Source: WLMZ01 sp963732585 (GTDB taxonomy: Bacteria; Actinomycetota; Acidimicrobiia; Acidimicrobiales; Ilumatobacteraceae). From it: a stretch of DNA of 64,000 bases. The stretch spans positions 434,001 through 498,000 of the forward strand of contig CAVSZY010000004.1 of the NCBI GenBank assembly GCA_963732585.1, written 5' to 3'. This document shows positions 28,648-36,922 of the stretch, one piece after another. Each line of letters starts with the position of its first letter. Positions within the stretch are counted from its first letter, which is position 1. A model generated the notes under the pieces. The model was not told where the DNA came from. It ran no database searches and worked only from the letters and a program-made list of their open reading frames with translations. A program made the position numbers and the translations under genes.

Positions 28648-30038
28648 CCACGATACGCATCGTTTCGCCCGCCGACGGCTCGGTGTATGCCGAGCGCGAC
28701 ACTGCCACAGCGTCGGAAGTCGACGCCGCGCTGCACGCCGCCCGCCAGGTGCAGGCACTGTGGCGTACCACCACGGTTGCCGAGCGCAGCGAGTATTGCC
28801 TGCGCGCCGTCGAGGCGATGTTGGCAATGACCGACGAGATCGTTCCAGAACTTGCCGCGCAGATGGGCCGACCGGTGCGCTACGGCGCTGGCGAGCTGCG
28901 CGGCTTCGAGGAACGGGCTCGACACATGATCGCCATCGCTGCCGATTCGTTGGCCGACGTTCGTCCCGGCGACTCCGCCGACATCGCCCGCACCATTCGG
29001 CGCGTACCACTTGGTGTCGTGTTCACCATCGCCCCGTGGAACTACCCGTACCTGACCACCGTCAACTCGGTGATCCCGGCGATCATGGCCGGCAACAGTG
29101 TGATCCTCAAACACGCCGCCACCACGCTGCTGGTCGCCGAACGCTTTCAACGGGCCTTCGATGCAGCCGAACTGCCGCCGGGTGTGTTCCAGCACCTCGT
29201 GCTCACGCATGAACAGACCTCGCAGATCATCGCCAGCGGTGGCGTCGATGGTGTCTGCTTCACTGGCTCGGTTCCTGCCGGCCGAGCGATGGAAGCGTCG
29301 GCCGTTGGGCAGTTCATCCCGGTCGGGCTCGAACTTGGCGGCAAAGACCCTGCTTACGTGCGCGCCGATTGCGACCTCGATTTTGCAGTCGAGAACTTGG
29401 TCGATGGTTCGTTCTTCAACTCCGGTCAATCGTGCTGCGGCATCGAACGGATCTATGTCGACGCGGCGATCTACGACGAGTTCGTCTCCCGATTTGTGGC
29501 CCTCACCCGGCAATACGTACTCGGCAGTCCCTTTGACCCTTCGACAACGCTGGGTCCGTTGGTCAAGGCCTCGGCGGCCGAGTTCGTCCGCACGCAGATC
29601 GCCGACGCGGTGGCAGTCGGGGCGACGGCGCACATCGATCCCCGCGACTTCGCCCTTGATGCTCCAGGCTCGGCCTACATGGCGCCGCAGGTGTTGACCG
29701 GCGTCGATCATTCGATGAGCGTGATGTCCGAGGAGAGCTTCGGGCCGGTGGTCGGGATCATGCGGGTCAGCTCTGATGACGAGGCAATTCGGCTGATGAA
29801 CGATTCCGAGTTCGGCTTGACCGCCTCGATCTGGACCGCCGACATGGCCGCGGCGATGGCCATCGGCGAGCAGATCGACACGGGCACCGTGTTCACCAAC
29901 CGCTGTGACTACCTTGATCCGAGCCTGTCATGGACAGGTGTCAAAGACACCGGGCGCGGGTGCACCCTGTCGACGTTCGGCTACGACGCACTCACCCGCC
30001 CGAAGAGTTTCCACATGCGCTCGCCTGCCCACCGCTGA
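28644..30038 (+). CDS. NAD(P)-dependent aldehyde dehydrogenase
   Basis: This 464-residue aldehyde dehydrogenase has catalytic Cys in N-S-G-Q-S-C-C-G-I-E and general base Glu in L-E-L-G-G-K-D-P. The cofactor-binding segment is P-W-N-Y-P-Y-L-T. The start is ATG 28644 in the ATGA overlap with puuD; the open frame upstream is puuD shadow. Paired with PuuD it probably oxidises gamma-glutamyl-aminobutyraldehyde or succinate semialdehyde, but the substrate cannot be fixed from sequence. It is the last gene before the accessory island. Confidence 0.9.
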   Translation: MTTIRIVSPADGSVYAERDTATASEVDAALHAARQVQALWRTTTVAERSEYCLRAVEAMLAMTDEIVPELAAQMGRPVRYGAGELRGFEERARHMIAIAADSLADVRPGDSADIARTIRRVPLGVVFTIAPWNYPYLTTVNSVIPAIMAGNSVILKHAATTLLVAERFQRAFDAAELPPGVFQHLVLTHEQTSQIIASGGVDGVCFTGSVPAGRAMEASAVGQFIPVGLELGGKDPAYVRADCDLDFAVENLVDGSFFNSGQSCCGIERIYVDAAIYDEFVSRFVALTRQYVLGSPFDPSTTLGPLVKASAAEFVRTQIADAVAVGATAHIDPRDFALDAPGSAYMAPQVLTGVDHSMSVMSEESFGPVVGIMRVSSDDEAIRLMNDSEFGLTASIWTADMAAAMAIGEQIDTGTVFTNRCDYLDPSLSWTGVKDTGRGCTLSTFGYDALTRPKSFHMRSPAHR

Positions 30039-30076
30039 AACTGATTGTCGAGAATCGCCACCGTCCAGGGCCTAAT

Positions 30077-30111
30077 AACCTACACGCCTGTAGCATACAA
30101 TGCTGTAGGTT
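30077..30111 (+). promoter_or_regulatory. Inverted repeat around a -10-like box before the AAA ATPase gene
   Basis: AACCTACA (30077-30084) and its exact complement TGTAGGTT (30104-30111) flank 19 bases. That spacer contains TACAAT, a good -10 match (30096-30101), and an inner palindrome AGCAT-ACA-ATGCT. A repressor bound here would block the promoter of the gene that starts 19 bases further on. No clear -35 box is seen. Confidence 0.5.
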
Positions 30112-30130
30112 CACTGAAGGGAGCGGGCGG

Positions 30131-31570
30131 ATGGAGTTCGTCGGTCGCAGTAATCATCTGGCCGAGCTTGATCGATGCTTACAACAGGTGGCCACTCACG
30201 GGGACGGCGTGATGATTGCCGCTCGGGGCCGCCGACAGGTAGGTAAGTCCAGCCTTTTCACAGTGTTCCTGCAGCGAGCCGATGTTGCGAACGTCTTCTT
30301 CAGCGCTGTCAAGAACGCCACCGCCGCCAAACAACTCGCTCAGTTCCAGAGAGACGCACTTGACGCAAGGCCGGCTATCCCTGACGCGGCTGCGCTCTTC
30401 TTGTCCACCCCAACGAGCTGGAACGATGTGTTCGGGCGGCTGCGGCTGGCGAGTACCCGCGGACCAATCATTGTGGTCATCGACGAATTTCCCTGGGCCG
30501 TCGAGGCCGATCCAACGATTGAGGGCGAACTCCAGAACGCTTGGGACCGCCATCTTCAGCACCGTCCAGTCCTGCTCATTCTCGTCGGCTCCGACATGAC
30601 GATGATGGAGCGCCTGGCCGCCCACGACCGCCCGTTGTTCGGTCGGGCCAAAGAGATGACGATTCAGCCCCTCAACCCAGCCGAGGTTGGCGTTGCGCTG
30701 GGCGAGGAGCGTTCGCCAATGGACGTGTTCGATGCCCAGCTCATCACCGGCGGATTCCCCAAGCTGGTGCGCGAGTTCAGTCGCCACGCCAACGTGCGGG
30801 CGTTTATGGAGAGCGGATGCAACGATGAAAACTCGGATCTCGTGATGGTTGCGCAGCGCACACTCGATGCGGAGTTCCCAGCCGAGGCCCAAGCGAGGCG
30901 GGTCCTGTCGACTATCGGTGGCAATCAGATCGGCCATGCGACCTTCTCCTCAACGGTCGGTGCGCTCGGTGAGCCTGTTGTGAAGAATGCGGAAACGGCG
31001 CTGGTCCGCGCGTTGCGAATTCTTGCCGATGACAAGCGGGTGCTCACGATCGAAACACCGACGGGTACTGTCCCCAGCTCACGACTGCGGCGCTACCGGG
31101 TGGCCGATCCCTATCTGCGGTTCTGGTTTAGGTTTCTCGAGCCGCAGCTGGTCAACATCGCTCGCGGTCGTAGCGATCTCGCCACGGCAGCGTTTGCGCA
31201 GGGGTGGGCGAAGTGGCGGGGGATGGCGATCGAGCCCCTCGTCCATGAAGCGGTCTTCAGGCTTGCGCCAACTCTCAGGGCTCTCGGTTCGACCTCCGAG
31301 GTCGGTTCGTGGTGGAACCGAGACAACAGTGTCGAGGTCGATCTCGTGGCCAGGGACAGCCGAGCGGTCGTGGCACTCGGAACCGTCAAATGGAGGGCGC
31401 GGCAACCAATTGCGAAGTCGGATCTGGCCACGTTGGCCGCAGCACGGCGCTCCATTCCATCGTCAGCGGATGCCATCTTGATCGCCATCTGCCCAGCTGG
31501 TACGGAGGACTCAGCTGGCGCTGACTTGTCGTTGGATGCCAACGACCTCCTCAACGCCTGGCAGGCCTAA
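30131..31570 (+). CDS. AAA-type ATPase with DUF234-like nuclease-fold C-terminus
   Basis: This 479-residue protein belongs to the archaeal-type ATPase group (COG1672-like). It starts M-E-F-V-G-R-S-N-H-L; the P-loop is G-R-R-Q-V-G-K-S (about 36-43) and Walker B is I-I-V-V-I-D-E-F-P-W. The C-terminal part (about 330-479) contains R-Y-R-V-A-D-P-Y-L-R-F-W and then V-E-V-D-L-V-A followed by G-T-V-K-W. That resembles a PD-(D/E)xK nuclease core in which the E before x-K is Thr, so nuclease activity is doubtful. GAAGGGAG precedes the ATG. These genes are often mobile, and some act in defence or toxin systems. The neighbours are broken toxin and transposase genes. Confidence 0.8.
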   Translation: MEFVGRSNHLAELDRCLQQVATHGDGVMIAARGRRQVGKSSLFTVFLQRADVANVFFSAVKNATAAKQLAQFQRDALDARPAIPDAAALFLSTPTSWNDVFGRLRLASTRGPIIVVIDEFPWAVEADPTIEGELQNAWDRHLQHRPVLLILVGSDMTMMERLAAHDRPLFGRAKEMTIQPLNPAEVGVALGEERSPMDVFDAQLITGGFPKLVREFSRHANVRAFMESGCNDENSDLVMVAQRTLDAEFPAEAQARRVLSTIGGNQIGHATFSSTVGALGEPVVKNAETALVRALRILADDKRVLTIETPTGTVPSSRLRRYRVADPYLRFWFRFLEPQLVNIARGRSDLATAAFAQGWAKWRGMAIEPLVHEAVFRLAPTLRALGSTSEVGSWWNRDNSVEVDLVARDSRAVVALGTVKWRARQPIAKSDLATLAAARRSIPSSADAILIAICPAGTEDSAGADLSLDANDLLNAWQA

Positions 31571-31648
31571 GGAGCACCCCACAGCGCCCGTCGTGATCAT
31601 CGACGATGCGTTCCGTGCACGCAGGGATCATTGTTGCGATACGCATGA

Positions 31649-31888
31649 CGCGTCGCCGATCCGGAGCAGGCGCTCGCGCTACTCGAAGGGCTAAACGCCT
31701 CACCCGCTGATGAATTCTGGCCCGACGATGAGCCGCACACGGCCTCGACGTTGCACGGCGTCCGTGGCCACCGCCAACTTACCGACGCCTATCTCGCCGA
31801 GACTGCGCTGGCGCGCAATCTGCCCATCGCTACCTTCGACCGCGGGCTGAAGCACCTTCGCCCACACATCGTCGAACTCATCGACTGA
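31649..31888 (+). pseudogene. VapC (PIN-domain toxin) C-terminal remnant
   Basis: The frame ending at TGA 31888 reads as the C-terminal 79 residues of a VapC ribonuclease: D-P-E-Q-A-L-A-L-L-E-G-L, then E-F-W-P-D-D, G-H-R-Q-L-T-D-A-Y-L and I-A-T-F-D-R-G-L. The conserved PIN acidic residues in T-D-A-Y and T-F-D are present. An in-frame TGA at 31646 cuts it off, and the N-terminal half with the first catalytic Asp is absent. No VapB antitoxin gene lies upstream. It is a dead toxin fragment. Confidence 0.75.
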
Positions 31889-31950
31889 TTGGGCACATGT
31901 TGACGATTCAGCGCTTCTACCCGGTCGACGTTGGCGGGCGAAGGTCCTTT

Positions 31951-32104
31951 GGTCAACCGCATGCCGGCTTGTGCGAGCGCAACCAACACGGCGTCGAGCA
32001 GTACGTAGACGATCGCGCTCGTCACGCCGGAGCCATCGGTTGCTTCGGCGTGGCCAGCGGCTTCGGCACCGACGAGGATGAAACCGGCGATCGATGAATA
32101 GGCG
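31951..32104 (-). pseudogene. Degenerate nuoN fragment
   Basis: Read on the minus strand, the segment encodes A-Y-S-S-I-A-G-F-I-L-V-G, then E-A-A-G-H-A-E-A-T-D-G-S-G and A-L-A-Q-A-G-M-R-L-T. It matches residues of the NuoN copy 2 gene (about 34150-34430). Relative to that gene it lacks a six-base Ser-His pair and about 40 codons between Y-V-L-L-x-A-V-L-V and L-A-Q-A-G-M. It lies 1.8 kb beyond the 3' end of the intact gene, on the same strand. It is a remnant of a former duplicate, not a functional gene. Confidence 0.8.
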
Positions 32105-32137
32105 TCGTCAACGCTCTGCTCTGCCATGACTCGCTGA

Positions 32138-32387
32138 GAACTCGATGCCCTGTTCACCTACCTCACCATCGACGGGGTCGACGCCACGAACTTGCGAGGC
32201 GAGACCGCGATCAGACCAGCAGTCGTCAATCGGAAGGTGTACGGCGGCAACAGGACATCACGCGGCGTCGAGGACACAAGGCCGGATCATCAGCGTGCTC
32301 GTCACCGCCAACCAGCGAGCCATCGACTACCTCGTGCGGCTCGCCCGAGCACCAACCCCGGCCACCATCCCGCTGCTCATCGGCTAA
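32138..32387 (+). mobile_element. IS66-family transposase C-terminal remnant
   Basis: The frame E-L-D-A-L-F-T-Y-L-T-I-D-G-V-D-A-T-N, followed by A-I-R-P-A-V-V-N-R-K-V-Y-G-G-N-R-T, is the characteristic end of IS66-type transposases. After a frameshift near 32268-32280 the neighbouring frame continues G-R-I-I-S-V-L-V-T-A, D-Y-L-V-R-L-A-R-A-P-T-P, and stops at TAA 32385. The bulk of the transposase, including the DDE residues, is missing. No terminal inverted repeats were found. Confidence 0.75.
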
Positions 32388-32531
32388 ATCCCCAGCCACA
32401 AGTCAACGACATTCCCCAAATCGCTCACCCGAGCCCCGCAATCCACGTACGTATTAGGTTCCCTTTGTTTCAGGGCTCGCCAGCAACTGCGGCCATATGG
32501 CTCAGTGACTGCGACTGTGCGGGTACCTCGC

Positions 32532-32537
32532 TATACG
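32532..32537 (+). promoter_or_regulatory. Possible -10 box giving a leaderless transcript
   Basis: TATACG lies eight bases before the GTG start at 32546, at the right distance for transcription to begin at or next to the start codon. No Shine-Dalgarno sequence precedes this GTG. No convincing -35 is seen. Leaderless mRNAs are common in actinobacteria. Confidence 0.3.
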
Positions 32538-32545
32538 CTGGGTGC

Positions 32546-32938
32546 GTGTCGCGTCGGCAGGTATTGGGAACGTTGGCCGAGAGGGCCGAAGCGATCAAAC
32601 GGTCAACGTCGCAGGACGATCGGTACCGCATCGTGCTCGGCTTCATCACCGATTTTTGGGCCGTGGATGACGACGAGCGTCGGCAGTCGCTGATTCCCGA
32701 GCCGCCACTCACCGGCGACCCCCGATGGGATGCGCTGCTGGCCGCGCTCGCCGAGCACCTTGCCTTTCACGCCGAGCTGCCGATGCCCGCCTGGGCTGAC
32801 GATCCGCAACGCTTTCTGACCACGTTCTGGTTCCCTGTCGACCTGCCCTCGATCCGGGCTCGCGCCCTGATCACCTCACCGGCGTCGATGGCACGGCGCG
32901 GCGTGATGATCGATCGACTTGATCTCGAACGGGTCTGA
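32546..32938 (+). CDS. Antitoxin-like partner of the DUF6036 nucleotidyltransferase
   Basis: This 130-residue protein of unknown structure starts at GTG 32546. The second half (D-P-R-W-D-A-L-L-A-A-L-A-E-H, then A-W-A-D-D-P-Q-R-F-L, R-A-R-A-L-I-T-S-P-A-S and R-R-G-V-M-I-D) recurs at the C-terminus of actinobacterial HTH proteins encoded before nucleotidyltransferases. The usual N-terminal HTH seems absent or very reduced. Its stop lies one base before the GTG of the next gene, so the two form a pair. A toxin-antitoxin-like role with this as antitoxin is inferred from the arrangement. Confidence 0.6.
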   Translation: MSRRQVLGTLAERAEAIKRSTSQDDRYRIVLGFITDFWAVDDDERRQSLIPEPPLTGDPRWDALLAALAEHLAFHAELPMPAWADDPQRFLTTFWFPVDLPSIRARALITSPASMARRGVMIDRLDLERV

Positions 32939-32939
32939 C

Positions 32940-33470
32940 GTGCCGGCACAAACAATGTTCGACCGTCGAGCATTGCTCGAGCTCCTCGGCGAACTCGGCG
33001 ATCGTCTCAGCCGACGAGGAGTTCGCGCCAATGTCTACATCATCGGTGGTGCAGCGATCAGCCTCAGCTTCGATGCTCGCCGCGCCACCCGCGATATCGA
33101 TGCCGTGGTTCTCTCAGGTCACACGGCGTTGATGGAAGAAGTCCGAGCGATCGCCAGAGCGCGCGGCCTACCGACAACCTGGTTAAACGAGCAGGCCGCC
33201 ATGTACGTGGCTCGCCAGGTAGACCCGCGCCCGGCGGCCGTGTTCGATCACGCCAACCTCACCGTTGCGGCAGCGTCAGCGGAGCACCTACTGGCTATGA
33301 AACTGGCCGCTTCGCGCGGCTCTGACGTTTCCGACATCAAGCTGCTGCTCGACGCCTGCGATTGCACCCGGGTCGATCAAGCGAGGGCCATCTTCCAACG
33401 CGTGTTTGATGGCCAGAATTTACCCGACAAAGCGCTGCTGATTATCGAGGACCTACTCACCGCGCGTTGA
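32940..33470 (+). CDS. DUF6036-type nucleotidyltransferase (toxin-like)
   Basis: This 176-residue protein has a minimal nucleotidyltransferase core: Y-I-I-G-G-A-A-I-S-L followed by R-A-T-R-D-I-D-A-V-V, giving the G-G/S...D-x-D pattern, and later E-H-L-L-A-M-K-L-A-A-S-R, S-D-I-K-L-L. This is the arrangement of DUF6036/AbiEii-like enzymes, some of which are toxins that modify tRNA. The start is GTG 32940 (one base after the partner's stop) or ATG 32955. It lies in the accessory island with broken VapC and IS66 genes. Activity is not shown. Confidence 0.75.
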   Translation: MPAQTMFDRRALLELLGELGDRLSRRGVRANVYIIGGAAISLSFDARRATRDIDAVVLSGHTALMEEVRAIARARGLPTTWLNEQAAMYVARQVDPRPAAVFDHANLTVAAASAEHLLAMKLAASRGSDVSDIKLLLDACDCTRVDQARAIFQRVFDGQNLPDKALLIIEDLLTAR

Positions 33471-33746
33471 TGGATCACGCGTACAAACGACATTCTGGTC
33501 CGATATGCGCAAGCGACGCTGGCCAAAACTGAGGCAGTACGTCTGCTCGAAGCAATTGATCTCGATGAGACCTCGTTGGGGACGGAGGCCTCTAGCTGTC
33601 AACGGCGATTCAACGACGCCCTCGACGCAATCATCTTTCGAATCGAGTCAGAGTTCATCGAGCAACATGGGCCCGCCATGCTCGAGGCCTTGCGTTCCGG
33701 CCAGCAGGCCGCATCAGAACTGTCGATACCGCTCAGCGACCATTAG
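33471..33746 (+). other. Orphan reading frame directly after the nucleotidyltransferase stop
   Basis: The frame stays open for 91 codons after the TGA at 33468, in the same frame as the nucleotidyltransferase, and ends at TAG 33744. It contains no ATG or GTG near its beginning. Codon choice and the amphipathic composition (R-F-N-D-A-L-D-A-I-I-F-R-I-E-S-E-F-I-E-Q) look like real protein. It may be a start-less remnant of a small gene or a read-through extension. The rest of the gap to nuoN (33747-33857) shows nothing. Confidence 0.4.
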
Positions 33747-33857
33747 GCGGGATGAGGAGCGAGAACACCTGGATCACTCGTCCGGTCGATGTCGCGGCGA
33801 AGTGACTGCCGAGTAGATCAGCTTGGGGGCTCGCTTCGCCGGCCTTGTCGCCCGACC

Positions 33858-35372
33858 TCAACCGGCGAACTGGATGACCTTGTCGCCGGCGTCGAGCAGC
33901 CAGCTCGGGAAGAACCCGACCAGCAGCGTGAACGCCGCAGAGAGGCCGACAGCCAGCCCGGTGGAGAACGGCACGGCGACCGCTTCGCGGCCCTCGTCCC
34001 CCGGCTCCGGATCGGCGAGCCAGACGGTGAGCATGATCCGCAGGTACAGGAACGCACCGATCACCGAGGTCAACATGGCCACGATTGCCAACGCATAGCT
34101 GCGCTCTTCGACAGCAGCCCGAATAACACCGAACTTGGCGATGAAGCCAGAAGTCAACGGCATGCCGGCCTGCGCGAGCAGGAACAGCGTCAGCGCCAGG
34201 GCCAACAACGGCCGCTGCTTGCTCAACCCACGAAACGAACCGAGATCGGTTGCCCCATCCCCGCTGCGACCAACGAGCGAGACGACGCCAAACGTGCCCA
34301 ACACCAACACGGCGTAAAGCAATACATAGACCATCGCACTGGGCACGCCGGAGCCATCGGTTGCGCCAGCGTGGCCAGCCGCCTCGACACCGACGAGGAT
34401 GAACCCGGCATGGCTGATCGAAGAGTAGGCGAGCATGCGCTTGACGTTGGTCTGCACCACCGCGGAGATCGAACCGATGGCCAAAGTAGCGATCGCTGCG
34501 ACCCAGATCACCGGTTGCCAGTCGTCCTTCCAATGCGGGAGCGCAATGACCAACACGCGCAACATGCCGGCGAACGCCGCGGCCTTACCTGCCGACGCCA
34601 TGAAGGCCGTAACCGGCGTCGGCGCACCCTGGTAGACGTCTGGCGCCCAGAAGTGGAACGGGGCCGCCGACACCTTGAACAGCAAACCGACGAGCATCAG
34701 ACCGATACCGACGAGCACGAGGGCGTCCTTGCGTTGCAGCGGAACCTCATCGAATGAGGCGACGATCTCGGTGAACTTGGTGGAGCCGGTGCCGCCGTAG
34801 ATCAGGGCGATGCCATACAGGAAGAACGCCGAGGAGAAACCGCCGAGCACGAAGTACTTGAGCCCGCTCTCCTGGCTTTCGGTACGGCGCCGGTGGCTGG
34901 CGGCGAGCACGTAGAGGGCGATCGACAGTGTCTCCAACCCCAAGAAGAGCACGATCATGTCGTTGGCCATGACCATGACGACGCCACCGATCGCGGCCAT
35001 CAGATAGAGCCCATAGATCTCCGGGCCATCCATACCTTCACGACGCAGAAAGTCGTCGGTGATCAAGGAGGCGAGGATCACACAGGCACAGATCGTGATC
35101 GTGCCCAGCATCGAGAAAGCGTCAAAGCTCAACGCCCCGCCGACCAGCGTCTTGGGGCCATAGTCGCTGACGTTGTCCCACTCGGCGAAGGTGACGACCA
35201 TCGCCGCCAGGCCGACGAGCGCCGAGGAAAACGCATACCAGCGCTTGGGCCACGGTGGGGTCAGGGCACCGATCACCAGGATCAGCAATCCACCGCCGAG
35301 CAAGATCAGCAATGGCGCGAGGGCGAACCAGTCGATGCTTGGCGCTTCGAATGGGGTGATATCGGCGATCAC
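33858..35372 (-). CDS. nuoN: complex I subunit NuoN, copy 2
   Basis: This 504-residue antiporter-like membrane subunit is the last gene of the 21-gene respiratory superoperon. Features are the helix 5 region L-G-L-E-T-L-S-I-A-L-Y, F-H-F-W-A-P-D-V-Y-Q-G-A-P-T-P-V-T-A-F and L-A-Y-S-S-I-S-H-A-G-F. The start is GTG 35372, overlapping the nuoM stop by four bases. A degenerate partial copy lies at 31951-32104. The accessory island begins directly beyond its 3' end, and no terminator was found there. Confidence 0.95.
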   Translation of the reverse strand: MIADITPFEAPSIDWFALAPLLILLGGGLLILVIGALTPPWPKRWYAFSSALVGLAAMVVTFAEWDNVSDYGPKTLVGGALSFDAFSMLGTITICACVILASLITDDFLRREGMDGPEIYGLYLMAAIGGVVMVMANDMIVLFLGLETLSIALYVLAASHRRRTESQESGLKYFVLGGFSSAFFLYGIALIYGGTGSTKFTEIVASFDEVPLQRKDALVLVGIGLMLVGLLFKVSAAPFHFWAPDVYQGAPTPVTAFMASAGKAAAFAGMLRVLVIALPHWKDDWQPVIWVAAIATLAIGSISAVVQTNVKRMLAYSSISHAGFILVGVEAAGHAGATDGSGVPSAMVYVLLYAVLVLGTFGVVSLVGRSGDGATDLGSFRGLSKQRPLLALALTLFLLAQAGMPLTSGFIAKFGVIRAAVEERSYALAIVAMLTSVIGAFLYLRIMLTVWLADPEPGDEGREAVAVPFSTGLAVGLSAAFTLLVGFFPSWLLDAGDKVIQFAG

Positions 35373-36922
35373 GGGTGATCCCCTTCTGCATGCGAACCGA
35401 CATCGGGCTCGACGTAATTGGTGTTGTTCTCGACGTGTTCAATCAGCGCTTTGACGCTCGGCTCGATGCGATCGAGCATCGGCTTCGGGTACACGCCGCA
35501 GAAGACGATGGCGGCCAGGAACGGCAGCAAGACCATGCCCTCCTTCCAGCGCAGCTCGGCAAAGTCGCGGTTGTCGTCGTCGACCTCACCGTGGAAGACC
35601 CGTTGGTAGGCCCACAGCAGATACAAGGCGGCGAGGATCACGCCGGTCGTCGCTGCGACCGCCCACCACCGAGCGGTGACGAAGGAACCGATCAAGACCA
35701 AGAATTCACCGACGAAGCCGTTGAGACCGGGCACGCCGATCGACGACAACATCACCAGCGTGAAGGCGGCGGCAAAGACAGGAGCAACCTGCTGCAGACC
35801 CTTCAACTCGGCGATCTGGCGGGTGTGACGGCGCTCGTAGATCATGCCGACCATGAGGAACAGCGCACCGGTGCTGACGCCGTGGTTGATCATCTGCATC
35901 ACGGCACCGGTTGTGCTTTGGGTGGTGAAGGCGAACGATCCGAGCACGATGAAGCCGAGGTGGGCCACGGAGGAGTAGGCGACGAGTCGCTTGAGGTCCT
36001 TCTGCATCGTGGCCACGATTGCGCCGTAGATAATGCCGATGACTGCCAAGGTGAGGAACAGCGCCCTGCTGCCTTGAGCGGCGGCCGGGAAGAGGTAGAT
36101 GCCGAAACGCAGCAAACCGTAGGTGCCGAGCTTGAGCATCACACCGGCCAAGACCACCGAGCCGGCAGTCGGTGCCTGGGTGTGAGCGTCGGGCAGCCAG
36201 GTGTGCAAGGGGAACATCGGCACCTTGACCGCAAAGGCGATGGCGAAGGCAAAGAACAGCCAGCGCGCCGTCGAGGCGGCGAAGTTCGATTTCTCGGCCA
36301 ACTCGACGAGGTCGAAGGTGATCCGCCCGACATCTTCTTTGGCCAAGAACACGGTGGCGATGATGCCGATGAGCATGAACGCCGAGCCAACCATCGTGTA
36401 CAGGAAGAACTTGGTCGCCGCGTAGAGGCGCTGGTCGTAGCCCCAACCGCCGATCAGGAAGTACATCGGCACGAGGACGATCTCGAAGAAGATGAAGAAC
36501 AGGAAGAGATCGAGGCTCAGAAAGCTGCCCATCACGCCGGCTTCGAGCAGCAACAACCAGGCCAGATAGGGCTTCTCGTTGTGGTGCGGATCGACGCCAA
36601 CGATGGCCAAGGGGAACAACACCCCAGTGAGCACGACGAGGAACAGCGAAATGCCATCGACGCCGAGGTGCCAACTCATGCCCCAGGATTCGATCCAGGC
36701 GTGCTTGCTGACCATCTGGAATCCGGCGTCGTGGGTGTCGAAGGCCTTCAGCACCCACAGGCTCATCGCCCCGGTAAGCACCGAGCAGAGGATTGCGCAG
36801 ACTCGTACAAGCTCCGGCAGGCGGCGGCTGATCGAGGCGACGACGACGGCACCAAACGCTGGAACAAGGATCAGAGCGGTGAGGATCGGGAACGGAACCA
36901 CAGAACCAGTGCTGGCGATCAT
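35369..36922 (-). CDS. nuoM: complex I subunit NuoM, copy 2
   Basis: This 517-residue antiporter-like subunit starts at the ATG at 36922, in the ATGA overlap with the nuoL stop. Helix 5 reads F-F-E-I-V-L-V-P-M-Y-F with the conserved glutamate, and F-H/L-H-T-W-L-P-D-A-H-T-Q-A-P-T is present. Unlike copy 1 it has no His-rich loop. The C-terminus extends about 40 residues beyond the last helix and is acidic and His-containing. Its role is proton pumping in the 14-subunit enzyme. Confidence 0.95.
   Translation of the reverse strand: MIASTGSVVPFPILTALILVPAFGAVVVASISRRLPELVRVCAILCSVLTGAMSLWVLKAFDTHDAGFQMVSKHAWIESWGMSWHLGVDGISLFLVVLTGVLFPLAIVGVDPHHNEKPYLAWLLLLEAGVMGSFLSLDLFLFFIFFEIVLVPMYFLIGGWGYDQRLYAATKFFLYTMVGSAFMLIGIIATVFLAKEDVGRITFDLVELAEKSNFAASTARWLFFAFAIAFAVKVPMFPLHTWLPDAHTQAPTAGSVVLAGVMLKLGTYGLLRFGIYLFPAAAQGSRALFLTLAVIGIIYGAIVATMQKDLKRLVAYSSVAHLGFIVLGSFAFTTQSTTGAVMQMINHGVSTGALFLMVGMIYERRHTRQIAELKGLQQVAPVFAAAFTLVMLSSIGVPGLNGFVGEFLVLIGSFVTARWWAVAATTGVILAALYLLWAYQRVFHGEVDDDNRDFAELRWKEGMVLLPFLAAIVFCGVYPKPMLDRIEPSVKALIEHVENNTNYVEPDVGSHAEGDHP

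Noticed and set aside
28437..29711. Long minus-strand frame opposite the aldehyde dehydrogenase
   Set aside because: It is antisense to the catalytic core of a conserved enzyme and shows no family motif.
32138..32387. Complete IS66 element
   Set aside because: Only the transposase end is present, with a frameshift. No inverted repeats, tnpA or tnpB were found around it.
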